Positions 40,943 to 53,116 of a DNA stretch of 64,000 nucleotides are shown piece after piece; within the stretch, counting starts at the first letter, position 1, and each line of letters opens with the position of its first letter. The translations under genes and the position numbers were made by a program. The DNA is from Miltoncostaea sp963770865. GTDB taxonomy: Bacteria > Actinomycetota > Thermoleophilia > Miltoncostaeales > Miltoncostaeaceae. The notes beneath the pieces were generated by a model that was given only the letters and a program-made list of their open reading frames with translations, was not told the origin of the DNA and did no database searches. The DNA lies in the NCBI GenBank assembly GCA_963770865.1, contig CAVYRD010000012.1, positions 186,001 to 250,000 on the forward strand, read 5' to 3'.

Positions 40943-40972
40943 CGCGGCCGATAGTCGTGGCTATCGGCCGCG
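40943..40972 (-). terminator. Hairpin between fabD and fabG
   Basis: GCGGCCGATAG (40944-40954), loop TCGTGG, CTATCGGCCGC (40961-40971), extended by one more C-G pair to 12 bp. It lies 63 nt past the fabD stop, in a 156-nt gap that holds no gene and no acpP. Confidence 0.6.
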
Positions 40973-41034
40973 GCGAGGACGCCGTATCCGCGATGATTTG
41001 CAGCGCGCGAACCGGGCGAACGGCGGGCGCGGCA

Positions 41035-41959
41035 CTATCCGGGCGACTGCCCGGCGAGCGCCAGGAGGGCCGGGAGGTCGGACGGATCGCCCAGGTGGAC
41101 CGCCTGGACGCCCGGGACGATGCGCCGCACCAGCCCCACGAGCACGCGCCGGTGGCCGAACTCCACGAAGCGGTCGGCGCCGGAGTCGAGGGCCAGCTTG
41201 ACCGACTGGGTGAAGCGCACCGGGGCCGTCAGCTGCTGGGCCAGCAGCGAGCGCAGCCGCTCGCCCTTCTCGAACGCGGCCGAGGTGGCCGACAGGAACG
41301 GCAGCGAGGGGGTGCTGAGCTTCACGCCGGACAGCGTCTCGCGCAGCTTGTCGGCCGCGGGCGCCATGACGGACGAGTGGAAGGCGCCGTCCACGTCGAG
41401 CAGACGCGCCTTGATGCCGCGGGTGCGCGCGAGGTCGAGCAGGCGGTCAACGCCCTTGGAGAGGCCCGGAGGCCACGATCTGGCCGGGGCAGTTGTAGTT
41501 GGCGGGCCAGACCTCGCCGGCCTCGCGGCAGAGCTCCTCGACGTCCTCGTCGCTCGCGCCGAGCAGCGCGGCCATCGAGCCGGGCTGCCGGGCCACGACG
41601 TCGGTCGAGGCGGCGACGCGCGCCTGCACCAGGCGCAGCGCCTCGCCGAACGAGAGGCTCCCGCAGGCCACCAGCGCGCCGTACTCGCCGAGCGAGTGGC
41701 CGAGCGTCATGCCGCCCTCGACGCCGTGCTCCTGCGCGACGCGCCAGGCGGCGACCGAATGGGTCAGCACGGCCGGCTGGCAGTGCTCGGTGGACATCAG
41801 GTCCTCGTGGGGGCCCTCGAAGCAGAGGCGCGCGAGGTCGTAGCCGAGAAGGTCGTTGGCCTCTTCGAACGTGCGGCGCGCGACGGGGTAGGCCTCCGAG
41901 AGCGCCTTGCCCATCCCGACCTCCTGCGCACCCTGTCCGGGGAACAGCAGCGCGATCAG
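41035..41959 (-). CDS. fabD: Malonyl-CoA:ACP transacylase (one frameshift; CTG start inferred)
   Basis: About 308 residues. LIALLFPGQGAQEVGMG start, GHSLGEYGALVA with catalytic Ser, NCPGQIVASG, then in the next frame GAFHSSVMAPAA with catalytic His and VEFGHRRVLVGLVRR. It loads malonate onto ACP. One extra base near 41468 splits it. I place the start at CTG 41957-41959, which overlaps the leader ORF stop as CTGA; a GTG at 41989 in the same frame is the conventional alternative but adds ten non-conserved residues. Confidence 0.88.
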
Positions 41960-42003
41960 TGCGCCATCTCCTCGGTGTGGCGGGGACACGCGACCGACCT
42001 CAT
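41956..42003 (-). CDS. 15-residue leader ORF coupled to fabD
   Basis: ATG at 42001-42003, preceded by GAGGAG (42009-42014) with 5-nt spacing, encodes MRSVACPRHTEEMAH and stops at TGA 41956-41958, which overlaps the fabD CTG. A promoter is positioned about 50 nt upstream. It contains a second GAGGAG just before the fabD start. Likely translationally coupled; an attenuating or sensing role is speculative. Confidence 0.5.
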   Translation of the reverse strand: MRSVACPRHTEEMAH

Positions 42004-42060
42004 GCCGACTCCTCGTCCCGACAGGGGCATCTACGGGTGGGCCACCCGAGAGAACGAGCC

Positions 42061-42090
42061 ATGATAGGCGTTCCGGGTCACCGTGTTCAA
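42061..42090 (-). promoter_or_regulatory. Promoter of fabD leader and fabD
   Basis: On the minus strand TTGAAC (42085-42090), 18-nt spacer, TATCAT (42061-42066). Among the best -35/-10 matches in the window. Transcription would begin near 42054, giving a ~50-nt leader before the 15-codon ORF. Confidence 0.6.
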
Positions 42091-42134
42091 GGCGACGATC
42101 CGCGACATGCCCGGATGACGGTCATCACGGGCTT

Positions 42135-43540
42135 CTAGGGGTGCAGGGCCTCGCTCGCGGCGGCCGCCAGGGAGACGGCGGCGGCGCGGTCGCCCGCATG
42201 GCGATCACCACGCGGTCCGGCGTGCCGAACGTGACGGCCCAGACGCCGCCGCGGCTCTGCGCCTGCCCCTCGCTCACCGCGCCGCCCAGCGGCACGGCGC
42301 CCGCGCGGTCGCCGCCCAGGTCGTGGCGGATCCGCTCGACCACCACCCGGCCGTCCTCCCCGGAGGGCCGCAGGCCGGCCAGCAGGCCGACGCCCGCCGG
42401 GCCGCGGGCCTGGGCGGTCTCGACGTCGCCCTCGTCCTGCAGCTCCAGGTTGACCAGGGCCGGATCCGTCCCGGCGAGCTGCCAGCCGTCGATCGCGACC
42501 GGCAGCACCTCGCCGAGCGGGAACGTCGCGCCCAGGCCCGGCGCGGTGGTGGCCGACGGGGCGGACGACGTGGTTGACGGCGCCGACGCGACCACGATCT
42601 CCGTCACGGTGCGCGGCCCTCCGCCGCCGTCCGAGACCGCCGCGATCACGCCGATCACGATCGCGAGCGCGGCCAGCACGCCGAACACGATGGCCGGCAC
42701 GCGCCAGCGCGGCCCGGTGACCGGCGCCGGGACGGGCCCGGCGCGGCGGGGCGGCGGAGGCGGCGGAGGCGTCGCGGACGCGCGCGGCCGGGGAGGCGGG
42801 GGCGGCGGGATCACCCGGCCGACGGCCCGCGAGGCGGCGGCGCCCGGGGTCGCGGCGACGGCCGCGGCGAGGCCGGCGACGAGCCCGCCGGCCGAGGCCG
42901 CGGGACGGGTCAGCGCGTCGTCCACCTCCGGCCCGAGGGCCGGGTTGCGCGCCGAAGCCGGCGGTCCGCCGCGCGACGGCGGGGCGCCGGTCAGCGCTTC
43001 GTAGGCCGTGGCGGCCAGGGCCTGGCGGTCGGCCGCCGCGCCCGACGGCGCGCACCGGCCCCGGCCGCAGCGCGGCCGCCACCCCGAAGTCGGTGAGGTA
43101 GGCGTGGTCGCCGGGGCCGACCAGGATGTTGTCCGGGCGCGACCGCACCGTGGACCGCGCCCCGGGTCCGCGAGGGCGTCCAGCGCCTCGGCCACCTGGC
43201 CGAGCAGGTCGAGCGAGCGGCGCACCTCGACGCCCCCCGGCGCGCGCAGCAGGCCGGCCAGCGTCGGCCCGTCGATGTGCCGCATGCTCAGCCAGGCCTG
43301 GTCGCCGGTCTGGCCGGCCGCGATCGCCGGGACGAGGTGGGGGTGCGGGTTCTCCGCCGCCGCCGCCCCCTCCCGGACGAACTGCTCGCGGACGCGCGCC
43401 TCCGGCGGACGGACAGCACCTTGAGCGCGACCGTCCGCCCCTGCGGGAGCTGGGTCGCCAGGTGGACGTCGCGTTCGGCCCGCGCCGATCTCCGCCTCGA
43501 TCCGGTAGCCGGGGATCCGCCAGTCCGTCGCGTCGCCCAT
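42135..43540 (-). CDS. Membrane Ser/Thr pseudokinase-like protein (several frameshifts)
   Basis: About 468 residues across at least five frame breaks (near 43478, 43430, 43155, 43050, 42195). The kinase domain shows IPGYRIEAEIG, a degenerate glycine loop (AAERDVHLA), TVALKVL with the ATP lysine, LSMRHIDGPTLAGLL, then HGAVRPDNILV in place of HRDxKxxN and LTDFGVA. The catalytic Asp is Ala. A Pro-rich linker, a membrane span (VPAIVFGVLAALAIVIGVIA) and a ~130-residue outer domain follow. Likely a sensor or scaffold. Confidence 0.72.
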
Positions 43541-43568
43541 CGCACGAGGCTACCGGCGATCCCGCCCT

Positions 43569-43590
43569 TTGGCCGTGGCGCGTCGGCCAA
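43569..43590. promoter_or_regulatory. Inverted repeat in divergent kinase/peptidase gap
   Basis: TTGGCC (43569-43574) and GGCCAA (43585-43590), 10-nt centre, in the 107-nt gap between divergent genes. Spacing fits a dimeric regulator site; no direct support. Confidence 0.3.
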
Positions 43591-43647
43591 TCGGCGCACC
43601 GCGCTCCCCGGCGGCGTCCTCGCTCCGACCTGCCACGATGCCGGGCG

Positions 43648-45498
43648 ATGGCGCTGCCGCCACTGATCCCGCTCGGCCACTTCTTCGACAACCCCGAGCG
43701 GGCGCTCGCGCGGCTGTCGCCCGACGGGACGCGCATCTCATGGCTCGCCCCGCGCGACGGGGTGCTCAACGTCTGGGTGCGCGACGTCGCGGGGGGCGAG
43801 GCCGTGCCCGGTCACCGACGACCGCGACCGCGGCGTGCGCTCATACCTGTGGTCGCGCGACTCGACGCGCATCCTCTACATGCAGGACACCGGCGGCGAC
43901 GAGAACCACCACGTCCTCGCGGCGGACGCCTCGGGCGCCGGCCGCGCCCGCGACCTGACCCCGTTCGCCGGCGTGCGCGCCGGGCTGGTCGCCGCGCCCG
44001 CGCGCCACCCCGCGCCACGTGCTCGTGTCGATGAACCTGCGCGATCGCTCGCTGTTCGACGCCTACCGCCTGACGCTGGCCACCGGGCGCCTGGAGCTGA
44101 TCGGCCGCAACCCGGGCAACATCATGGGCTGGCAGGCCGACCGCGAGGGGCGGCTGCGCGCGGCGTTCGCCCAGACGCCGGCCGGCGACTACGAGCTGCT
44201 GGTGCGCGACGCGGAGGGGGACGAGCTGCGCGTCGTGGCCGAGTTCGCCAACGAGGACGGCGGCCAGCCCTACGCCTTCACCCCGGACGGGTCGAAGCTC
44301 TGGGTGGGCAGCGCGCGCGGCAGCGACCTGGTGCGCCTGGTGGAGCTCGATCCGGCCGACGGCTCGGAGCGCGAGATCGACCGCGACGAGGAGGTCGACC
44401 TCGGCGGGCCGGTCGTCAGCGACCGCACCGGCGAGCTGCTCGGCGCGGTCTATCTGCGCGACCGCGTCGTGATGCACGCCTTCGACGAGCGCCTGGCGCG
44501 TGACTGGGAGGCCGTGCGCGGCACTGCACCCGGCGACCCGCGCATCACCGGGCAGGACGCCGACGAGACGAACTGGATCGTCTCGTTCGACGACGACCGC
44601 GACCCGGGCGCCACCTACCTCTTCGACCGCGAGACCGGGGAGTCGGAGTTCCTGTTCCGCTCGCGGCCGTGGCTCGACCCGGCGACCCTCGCCCCGATGA
44701 CCCCGGTGCGGATCACCTCGCGCGACGGGCTGACGCTGCACAGCTACCTCACGCTGCCCGCTCGGCGTGGAGCCGAAGGGCCTGCCGGCCGTGCTCGTCG
44801 TCCACGGCGGCCCGTGGGCGCGCGACGCCTGGGGCTACGAGCCGCAGGCGCAGATGCTGGCCAACCGCGGCTACGCCGTGCTGCAGGTCAACTACCGCGG
44901 CTCGACCGGCTTCGGCAAGTCGTTCACCCACGCAGCCGAGCGGGAGTTCGCCGGCAAGATGCACGACGACCTGATCGACGGGGTCGAGTGGCTGGTCTCC
45001 GAGGGCATCGCCGACCGCGACGCGCGTCGGGATCTACGGCGGCTCGTACGGCGGCTACGCGGCGCTGGTCGGGCGCGAGCTTCACGCCGGACGTCTTCGC
45101 TGCCGCGGTCAGCGTGGTCGGCCCGTCCAGCCTGGTGACGCTGGTGCGCTCCTTCCCGCCGTACTGGCGGCCGCTGCTGGCGAGCACCTGGTTCCGCTAC
45201 GTCGGCGACCCGGACGACCCCGAGCAGCTCGCCGACCTCGAGGCGCGCTCGCCCCTCAACCGGGTCGACGACATCACCGCGCCGCTGCTGGTGATCCAGG
45301 GCGCCAACGACCCCCGGGTCACCAAGGCCGAGTCGGACCAGATCGTCGAGGCGCTGCGGGCCCGCGGGCGTCGCCGTGGAGTACCTGGTCAAGGACGACG
45401 AGGGCCACGGCTTCGTGAAGCCGGAGAACCGGATGGAGGCCTACGCGGCCATCGAGCGCTTCTTCGCGGAGCACCTCGGCGGACGGACCGCCGCCTGA
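43648..45498 (+). CDS. S9 family prolyl oligopeptidase-like peptidase (several frameshifts)
   Basis: About 615 residues. A beta-propeller (LSPDGTRISWLAPRDG, YLWSRDSTRILYMQDTGGDENHH, NIMGWQADREGRLRAAF) precedes an alpha/beta-hydrolase domain: VLVVHGGPWARDAWGY, VNYRGSTGFGKSF, GIYGGSYGGYAAL (catalytic Ser), VIQGANDPRV (Asp) and DDEGHGFVKPENR (His). Breaks near 43805, 44000, 44763, 45028, 45076 and 45367. It hydrolyses short peptides, probably in the cytoplasm; no signal peptide is seen. The stop overlaps the MFS start (CTGA). Confidence 0.85.
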
Positions 45499-46698
45499 CG
45501 CCGAGGCCGCGGTACCGCTGGGTCGTCCTCGCCGTGGGGATGACCGCCCAGGCGAGCATCTCCGCCCTCCAGCTCGGCCTCCCCGCCATCGCCCCGCAGC
45601 TGCGCGACGAGTTCGGCCTGTCGCTCGCGGCGCACCGGCGCGCTGCTGGCGGCGTCCACCGTCGGCATCATCGCGACGCTGCTCGCGCTGGGGCGCGCTG
45701 GCCGACCGCATCGGCGAGCGTGCGGTCATCGGCATCGGCCTCACCGGGGCGGCCGTGGCGCTGCGCGCTGGCCTCGCGGGCGGGGACGCGCGGAGGCGCT
45801 CGGCGCGTGCCTGGTCGGCGCCGGCGCGTTCGGGTCGAGCGCCAACGCGGCGAGCGGGCGCGCCGTCGTCGCCTGGTTCGACCCCTCCCAGCGCGGCCTT
45901 GCGCTGGGGCTGCGGCACATGTCCACGCCCCTCGGCGGCGCCCTCGCGGCGGTGACGCTGCCGTTCGTCGCCGACCACGGCGGCGTGGGCGCGGCGCTGC
46001 TCGCCCTCGCCGGCGCCTGCCTGGCCGGCGCGCTCGCCGCCGCGCTCGGTCTGCGCCGCGCGGAGCCCGTCGTCCCGGCCGGTCACCTCGACGAGCCGCC
46101 GCCCTCGCCCGGCCCGCTGCGCGACCGGGCCATCTGGCGGCTGTCGCTCGGGCACGGCGAGCGTCGTGCTGGCGCAGCTCTCGCTGCTGAGCTTCCTGGC
46201 CCTCTACCTCCACGAGGAGCGCGGCTGGTTCGACCGGGGCCGCCGCGCTGGCGCTCGGCGCGGTCCAGATCGGCGGCGCGCGCGGCCCGGGTGGTGGCCG
46301 GGCGCGTGGTCGGATCGCTCGGGCAGCCGCATCCGCCCGCTGCGCGCGCTCGCGCTGGCCGGGGGCCGTGACCCTCGGGCTGGCCGCGGCGCTGCTCGCC
46401 GCCCCCGACGCGCCACGCGGCGATCGCGCTGATCGTCGCCGGCGTGCTGACGATGGCCGGCAACGGCGTCTCGTTCGCGGCGGCGGCCGAGATGGCCGGC
46501 GCCGCCCGGGTGGGGACGGCGCTCGGCCTGCAGAACACGATCCTGTTCGTGGCCGTCGCCGTCGCGCCGCCGGTCTTCGGCGCGGCGGTGGGTCTCACGT
46601 CGTGGCCGGTCGGCCTTCGCGGGCGCGGCGCTCTGCCCGCTGGTCGGCTGGTGGGTCCTGCGGCCGCTGGAGCGGGTGGAGGCCGCCCGCTCGGGCTA
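45495..46698 (+). CDS. MFS transporter (about nine frameshifts; CTG start inferred)
   Basis: About 395 residues after repair. It starts TPRPRYRWVVLAVGMTAQASI from CTG at 45495 inside CTGA. Twelve-span MFS features: LADRIGERAVIGIG (motif A), RHMSTPLGGALAAVTLPFVADHGG, AIWRLSLG, NGVSFAAAAEMAG, LGLQNTILFVAVAVAPPVFG. Frame breaks near 45642, 45690, 45775, 46146, 46240, 46280, 46305, 46362, 46412 and 46618 are mostly single insertions. Substrate unknown. The stop shares CTAG with the convergent VOC gene. Confidence 0.8.
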
Positions 46699-47074
46699 GG
46701 CGCCGGTCCCGGCGGGGCGGTGGCAGACGGCCTCGACGTTGTGCCCGTCCGGGTCGAGCACGAACGCGCCGTAGTACGCCGGGTGGTAGATCTCGCGTAC
46801 GCCCGGGCCTCCGTTGTCGCGGGCTCCTGCGGCCAGCGCTGCGGCGTGGAACGCGTCGAACCGTCGCCCGGTCGTCGGCCGCGAAGGCGATGTGCACCGG
46901 GCCGGCGCCGGCGCCCTCGCGCAGCCAGAACTCCGGCTTGCGGCCGCGGCCGAAGCCCAGGACGTCGCCCCGGTCCATCACCAGCGCGATCCCGAGAGGC
47001 GCGAGCGCGCGCTCCTAGAACGCCCGCGACGCCGCCAGGTCGGCGACGCCGATCGCCACGTGGTCGATCACCAC
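46695..47074 (-). CDS. VOC family glyoxalase-like protein (in-frame TAG and frameshift)
   Basis: About 126 residues. IDHVAIGVADLAASRAF, then TAG at 47015-47017 where the family has Tyr, then ERALAPLGIALV, EFWLREGAGAGPVHIAFAA and, in another frame, YHPAYYGAFVLDPDGHNVEAV. TAC to TAG is a single substitution; the gene is otherwise a typical one-domain VOC protein. A frameshift lies near 46858. The end TAG shares CTAG with the convergent MFS stop. Confidence 0.68.
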
Positions 47075-47086
47075 GGGCGCGCCGCC

Positions 47087-47508
47087 TCAGCCCGGCGCGA
47101 TCCCCCGGCCGATGCCCAGGAAGCGCATGGCGCGGTGGCTGACGATCGCGGCGAGGATCAGGACCACGAGGGCGAGGAGGCCGTGGAAGCCCTTGATCCA
47201 GGCGTTGTCGAAGGTGTCGACCAGCGCGAGCTGGATCGTGCCGATGAGCCCCAGGGCGAACGTCCAGCCGACCTCGCCCCATCGCTTCCAGTAGGCCACC
47301 AGGCCCGCGATGAAGGTCAGCACCTCGGCGATGTGGACGAAGCCGCCGAGGTTCTTGTGCGCGTCGAGGGCGTCGGTGTCACGCCCCCTCCGAACTGGCT
47401 GAGGACATAGACGGCGATGAAGTAGACCTGGAGGAAGACCCCGATCACCACGAGAGTGGCGAGTACGAGAACTGCCCACGTGAAGGCGCGCTGGGTTCCG
47501 GAGCTCAT
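47087..47508 (-). CDS. Four-span membrane protein, DUF6220-like (one frameshift)
   Basis: About 140 residues. Spans: WAVLVLATLVVIGVFLQVYF, then after the break HIAEVLTFIAGLVAYW, GLIGTIQLALVD and GLLALVVLILAAIV. The layout with AHKNLGGFVH between spans one and two fits DUF6220. Frame break near 47384. ATG overlaps the sbcC stop (ATGA), so it is expressed with the DNA-end-processing operon. Function unknown. Confidence 0.7.
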
Positions 47509-50187
47509 GCGGGGAGGATTCTACTCACGCCCTCGGGGTCCTTCGCCACCCGGATCGTCGCGCCGAGGCGGTCGGCCACCCCGGGCAGGTGCGTGATGAC
47601 CCCCACGAGGCGCCCGTCGCCGGCCAGGCGTTCCACCCCGGCGAGGGCCTGCTCGAGCGATTCGGCGTCGAGCGTGGAGAAGCCCTCGTCCAGGAACAGG
47701 CAGTCGAGGCGCCCGCTCGACTCGGCCGCCACGTCGCCCAGCCCGAGCGCGAGCGCGAGGCTGGCCAGGAAGCGCTCGCCGCCCGAGAGCGTCGCCGCCG
47801 GGCGCGCCCGCTCGCCGCGGTTGACGTCGACGACGGCCATCGGGTCGGCGCCGGACCCGCGGAAGCGGAAGGCGCCCGCGCTCAGCGCCTGCAGGTGGGC
47901 CGAGGAGCCCACGGCCAGTCGCTCGCGGTAGCGCGCGAGCAGGAAGCGCGGGAAGGCGTTGGCCCGCAGGTCGAGCGCCACCTGGTGGTGGACCTCGGCC
48001 CGCGCCCGGGCGGCGGCGGCGTCGGCCGCGAGACGGCGGGCGGTGACGGCCAGCTCCTCCAGCCGCGCCAGTGCCGCCCGCGCGGCGTCGCGCGCCTCCC
48101 GCCGCCGGCGCACCGCCGGCTCGACCTGGTCCGGGCCCTCCACGGCCAGCCCCCCGCCCGCCGCCGCCAGCTCCGCGCGCGCCTCCGCGGCCCGGGCCGC
48201 CGCCGCCGCGGCGCCCTCGGCGCTGGCGGCGCGCGGCGTCGAGGGCCGTCTCGCGCAGGCGCGCCGCGGCCGCGATCAGCTCCTCCGGCGTGGCGTCGTC
48301 GCCCGGCGCGTCCAGGCGCCCGCGCTCGGCGGCGCGGGCGGCCGCCGCCCGCAGCCCGGCGATCGGCCCGCCCTCCAGCGCGGCGAGCGCCCCGTGCGCG
48401 GCCGAGGCCGCCTCGGACGCCGCCGACAGGGCCGCCGAGGCGACGTCGGCCGCCTCCTCCCGGCACCGCGCCTCGGCGATGGCCGCGGTGAGGGACGCGG
48501 CCGGATCGGCCTCCGCCGCCCAGCGGCCGAGCCCGGCGCGGTCGGCGTCGCGCTCGGCTGCGTCGCGGGCCACCGACGCCCGCTCGGCCTCGACGCGCGC
48601 GGCCTCGCTTCGCACCCGGGCGGCCTGCTCCTCGGTCTCGGCGCGCAGGCCCGGGAGTTCGTTCCGGCGCGCCGCCGCCGCCCGCTCGGTCACCCCGGGG
48701 CCCAGGGCCTCCGCGGCCCGCCCCGCCTCGGCGTCGGCCGCGTCGCGGGCCGCCCGCGCCGTGCGCGCGCGCTCGGCCGCGGCGGCGTGCGCGGAGGTCG
48801 CCTCACCCTGCGCACGGCGCGCGGCCGCCAGGGCGGCCTCGGCGCCGTCGAGCTCCGGGGCCTCCGCCGCGTGATCGGCCACCGCGGCCCCGCAGACCGG
48901 GCAGGGCTCGCCCGGCGCCAGGCCCGAGCGGATCGCGGCCGCGAGGTCGTGGAGCTGCGCGCGCTCGCGCGCGGCCTGCGCCCCGGCCAGGGCCTCCTGG
49001 GCCGCGCGCAGGCGGGCGTCCTGCTCGGCGAGCGCGCCCTCCGCGGCGTCCCGCGCGTCCCCGGCGGCCTGCGCCGCCTCGCGCCGGGCGAGCCACGCCG
49101 CCGCGGCCTCGGCCCCGGCGAGCGCCGCCGCGAGCGCCGCGCCGCGCCGCTCCTCCGCCGCGAGCGCCGCCGCGCGCCGCGCCAGTTCCTCCTCGCGCGC
49201 GGGCAGCTCGGCGGCCAGGCGCTCCGCGCGCGCCGCGCGCTCGCGCAGGCCCGCCAGGTCGGCCGCGCCGCCGCCGTGGCGCTCGCGCGCCGCCTCGCGG
49301 GCGGCCAGAGCCCGCGCCTGGTCCTCCGCCCGGCGCCCCCGCGCGCCCTCGGCATCCTCCACGCCGCGCCGCGCGGCCGCCAGGCGCGCGGTGAGGTCCT
49401 CCGAGGCCGCGGCGTCGGGGAGGGTCCCGGCGGCCTCGGCCGCGACGGCCCGGCGCCGCTCGGCCGCGGCCGCCTCCTCGGTGTGGCGGGCGAGCCGCTC
49501 GGCCACGGGGCGCAGGCGCACGGCCTCCGCATGGCCCGCCGCCGCCGCGCGGGCGGCCCGGGCCGCGGCGACCCGCGCGGCGGCGCCGTGAGGCGGAAGG
49601 CGCGCGGCGTCGCCCTCGCGCAGAGCCGCCTCGGCCCGCGCGGCCGCCTCGGCGGCCTGGGCGGCGGCCCGCGCGCCCTCCAGCGAGGCGACGCCGAACA
49701 GCTCGCGGAGGATCGCGTCGCGGTCGCCGGGCTTGGCCGTCAGGAACTCGGCGAAGCGCCCCTGGGCCAGCAGGACCGCGCTGGTGAAGGCCCGGAAGCC
49801 CATCCCCACGACCGTCTCGAGCCGGGCGCCCACGGCGTCGGAGCCGGCGATCGTCTCGACCACGGCCTCGCCGTCGTCCGCCAGCCGCTCCAGCAGCAGG
49901 CGCGGCTCCGGCGCCCGCGTGCCGTAGCGCCGCGTCACGCGCCAGACGTCGCCGCGCGCCGCGAAGGTGAGGCGCACCTCGCCGTGCTCGCGCCCGAGCG
50001 TGAGCAGGTCCTTCGGCGTCCCCTGCTCCGGTGTGCGCCCGAAGATCGCGAAGGCGATCGCGTCGAGCAGCGAGGTCTTGCCCGCGCCGGTGTCGCCGGT
50101 GATGACCACCAGCTCGTGGGGGCGCAGATCGACGGTCTCCCGGTCGTAGGAGCGGAACGCGGTGAGGTCGAGCTCCAGCGGGCGCAT
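47505..50187 (-). CDS. sbcC: SbcC/Rad50-type ATPase (one frameshift)
   Basis: About 894 residues. Walker A GDTGAGKTSLLDAI at the N-terminus, Q-loop VLLAQGRFAEFL, long Ala/Glu/Arg-rich coiled coils flanking the Rad50 zinc hook CPVC (Cys429, Cys432), then signature LSGGERFLASLALALGLG and Walker B LFLDEGFSTLD. With SbcD it cleaves hairpins and protein-blocked DNA ends. One extra G near 48237 breaks the second coiled coil. It starts at ATG overlapping the sbcD stop (TGATG). Confidence 0.93.
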
Positions 50188-51365
50188 CAGCCCTCGTCCG
50201 CGTCGTCGCCCGCGCCGCCCGCGGCGACGGCCTCGGCGAACGCCGCCGCCCGCGCCGCCGTCAGCGGACGCCCGGACGCCCGGTGCCACTCGGCGTAGAG
50301 GTCGCCCAGGCCGGCGGCCGGGTCGCCGCCCGCCTCCCCGGGCCCCGGGGCGGGCTCGTCGGCCTCGGGGTAGCGCGGCTCCACGCGCAGGGCGTCGGGC
50401 ACCTCGTCGCGCACGCGCCGCACGAGGTCCATCACCGGCGCCTCCAGCTCCACCTCGCAGGCGAACCATGCGCCCGGGTGGGCGGCCGCCCGCCCGGCGA
50501 GCCGGTCGAGCGGGCCGTGCAGCCTCACCAGCGGTCGCGAGGAGGTGAGCGGCAGCAGCCGGTGGGTGGTGCGGTCGCCCGAGATCTCGACCAGGCAGGC
50601 GCTCGGCGCCAGGCCCTCGTCGCTGAAGTCGAGTGCCATCGGGCTGCCGGCGTAGCGGCCGGCCGCGGCGAGTCCCGGGATCGACTGCGGCCGGTGCACG
50701 TGGCCGAGGGCGATGTAGTCGAGGTCCACTGGGAGCGCGGCCGATGAGACGACGTACGTGATCCCCATCGTCATCTCTCGCTCACCTCCGCCAGGTCTCG
50801 CGTTCGCAACCATCACGTGCGCCAGGAGAACGGCAGCCCCACCCTCGCGCCGCCGCCGCGCCGTGAGTTCCTGGGCGTACTCGGCAATGACCGAGGCCAC
50901 TCGGTCGGCGTCGCGAACACGTGCATCTCCTGCGCTCGCTCCGGCATCAATGGACATACGTGCTGGCTCTGGCCACGGCAGCAGACCTACGTGGAGCGGG
51001 CCGGACGCCGTCTCCACGGTGACCACCGCGTCGGCGGGCGGCCGCACCCGCCCGGCCACGTGGATGCCCGAGGCGGCGAGGTGCGGAGCGAGGTGGATCC
51101 AGAGGTCGGGGTCGTCGTGGTTGCCCGCCACGGCCAGCACCGGCGCGGTGCGGGCCAGCCGCTCCATGGCGCGCAGGCAGGCGCCGAGGGCCGCGGGGTC
51201 GATCAGGCGGCGGTCGAGGAGGTCGCCCGACACCACCACCGCGTCAACCGCCTCGCGCTCGGCGGCCTCCGCGACCTCGGCCAGGGCGGCCTCGGCCTCG
51301 TCCATGCGCTCGATGCCGAACAGGCGCTTGCCGAGGTGCCAGTCGCCGGTGTGGAGGAGCTTCAC
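50187..51365 (-). CDS. sbcD: SbcD/Mre11-type nuclease
   Basis: 392 residues from GTG. Metal ligands: LHTGDWHLGKRL, VVSGDLLDRR, AVAGNHDDPDL, LLAHVM, and LGHVHRPQ. The C-terminal cap carries the SbcC contact. Mn-dependent 3'-5' exonuclease and endonuclease. A patch at about 50740-50960 has visibly lower GC and more A/T third positions than its surroundings. Sixteen nt after herA. Confidence 0.95.
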   Translation of the reverse strand: MKLLHTGDWHLGKRLFGIERMDEAEAALAEVAEAAEREAVDAVVVSGDLLDRRLIDPAALGACLRAMERLARTAPVLAVAGNHDDPDLWIHLAPHLAASGIHVAGRVRPPADAVVTVETASGPLHVGLLPWPEPARMSIDAGASAGDARVRDADRVASVIAEYAQELTARRRREGGAAVLLAHVMVANARPGGGEREMTMGITYVVSSAALPVDLDYIALGHVHRPQSIPGLAAAGRYAGSPMALDFSDEGLAPSACLVEISGDRTTHRLLPLTSSRPLVRLHGPLDRLAGRAAAHPGAWFACEVELEAPVMDLVRRVRDEVPDALRVEPRYPEADEPAPGPGEAGGDPAAGLGDLYAEWHRASGRPLTAARAAAFAEAVAAGGAGDDADEG

Positions 51366-51369
51366 GTAT

Positions 51370-51381
51370 CCCCCGCGGGGG
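51370..51381. repeat. 12-bp palindrome CCCCCGCGGGGG
   Basis: A perfect palindrome in the 16-nt gap between the herA stop and sbcD start. In mRNA it may affect sbcD translation, which lacks a clear Shine-Dalgarno sequence. Confidence 0.3.

Positions 51382-53112
<1,731 letters not shown>

Positions 53113-53116
<4 letters not shown>

Noticed and set aside
47015..47017. In-frame TAG in the VOC gene as recoding (pyrrolysine-type) site
   Set aside because: The family has Tyr (TAC) here, one substitution away, and the gene also has a frameshift; an error or decay is simpler.
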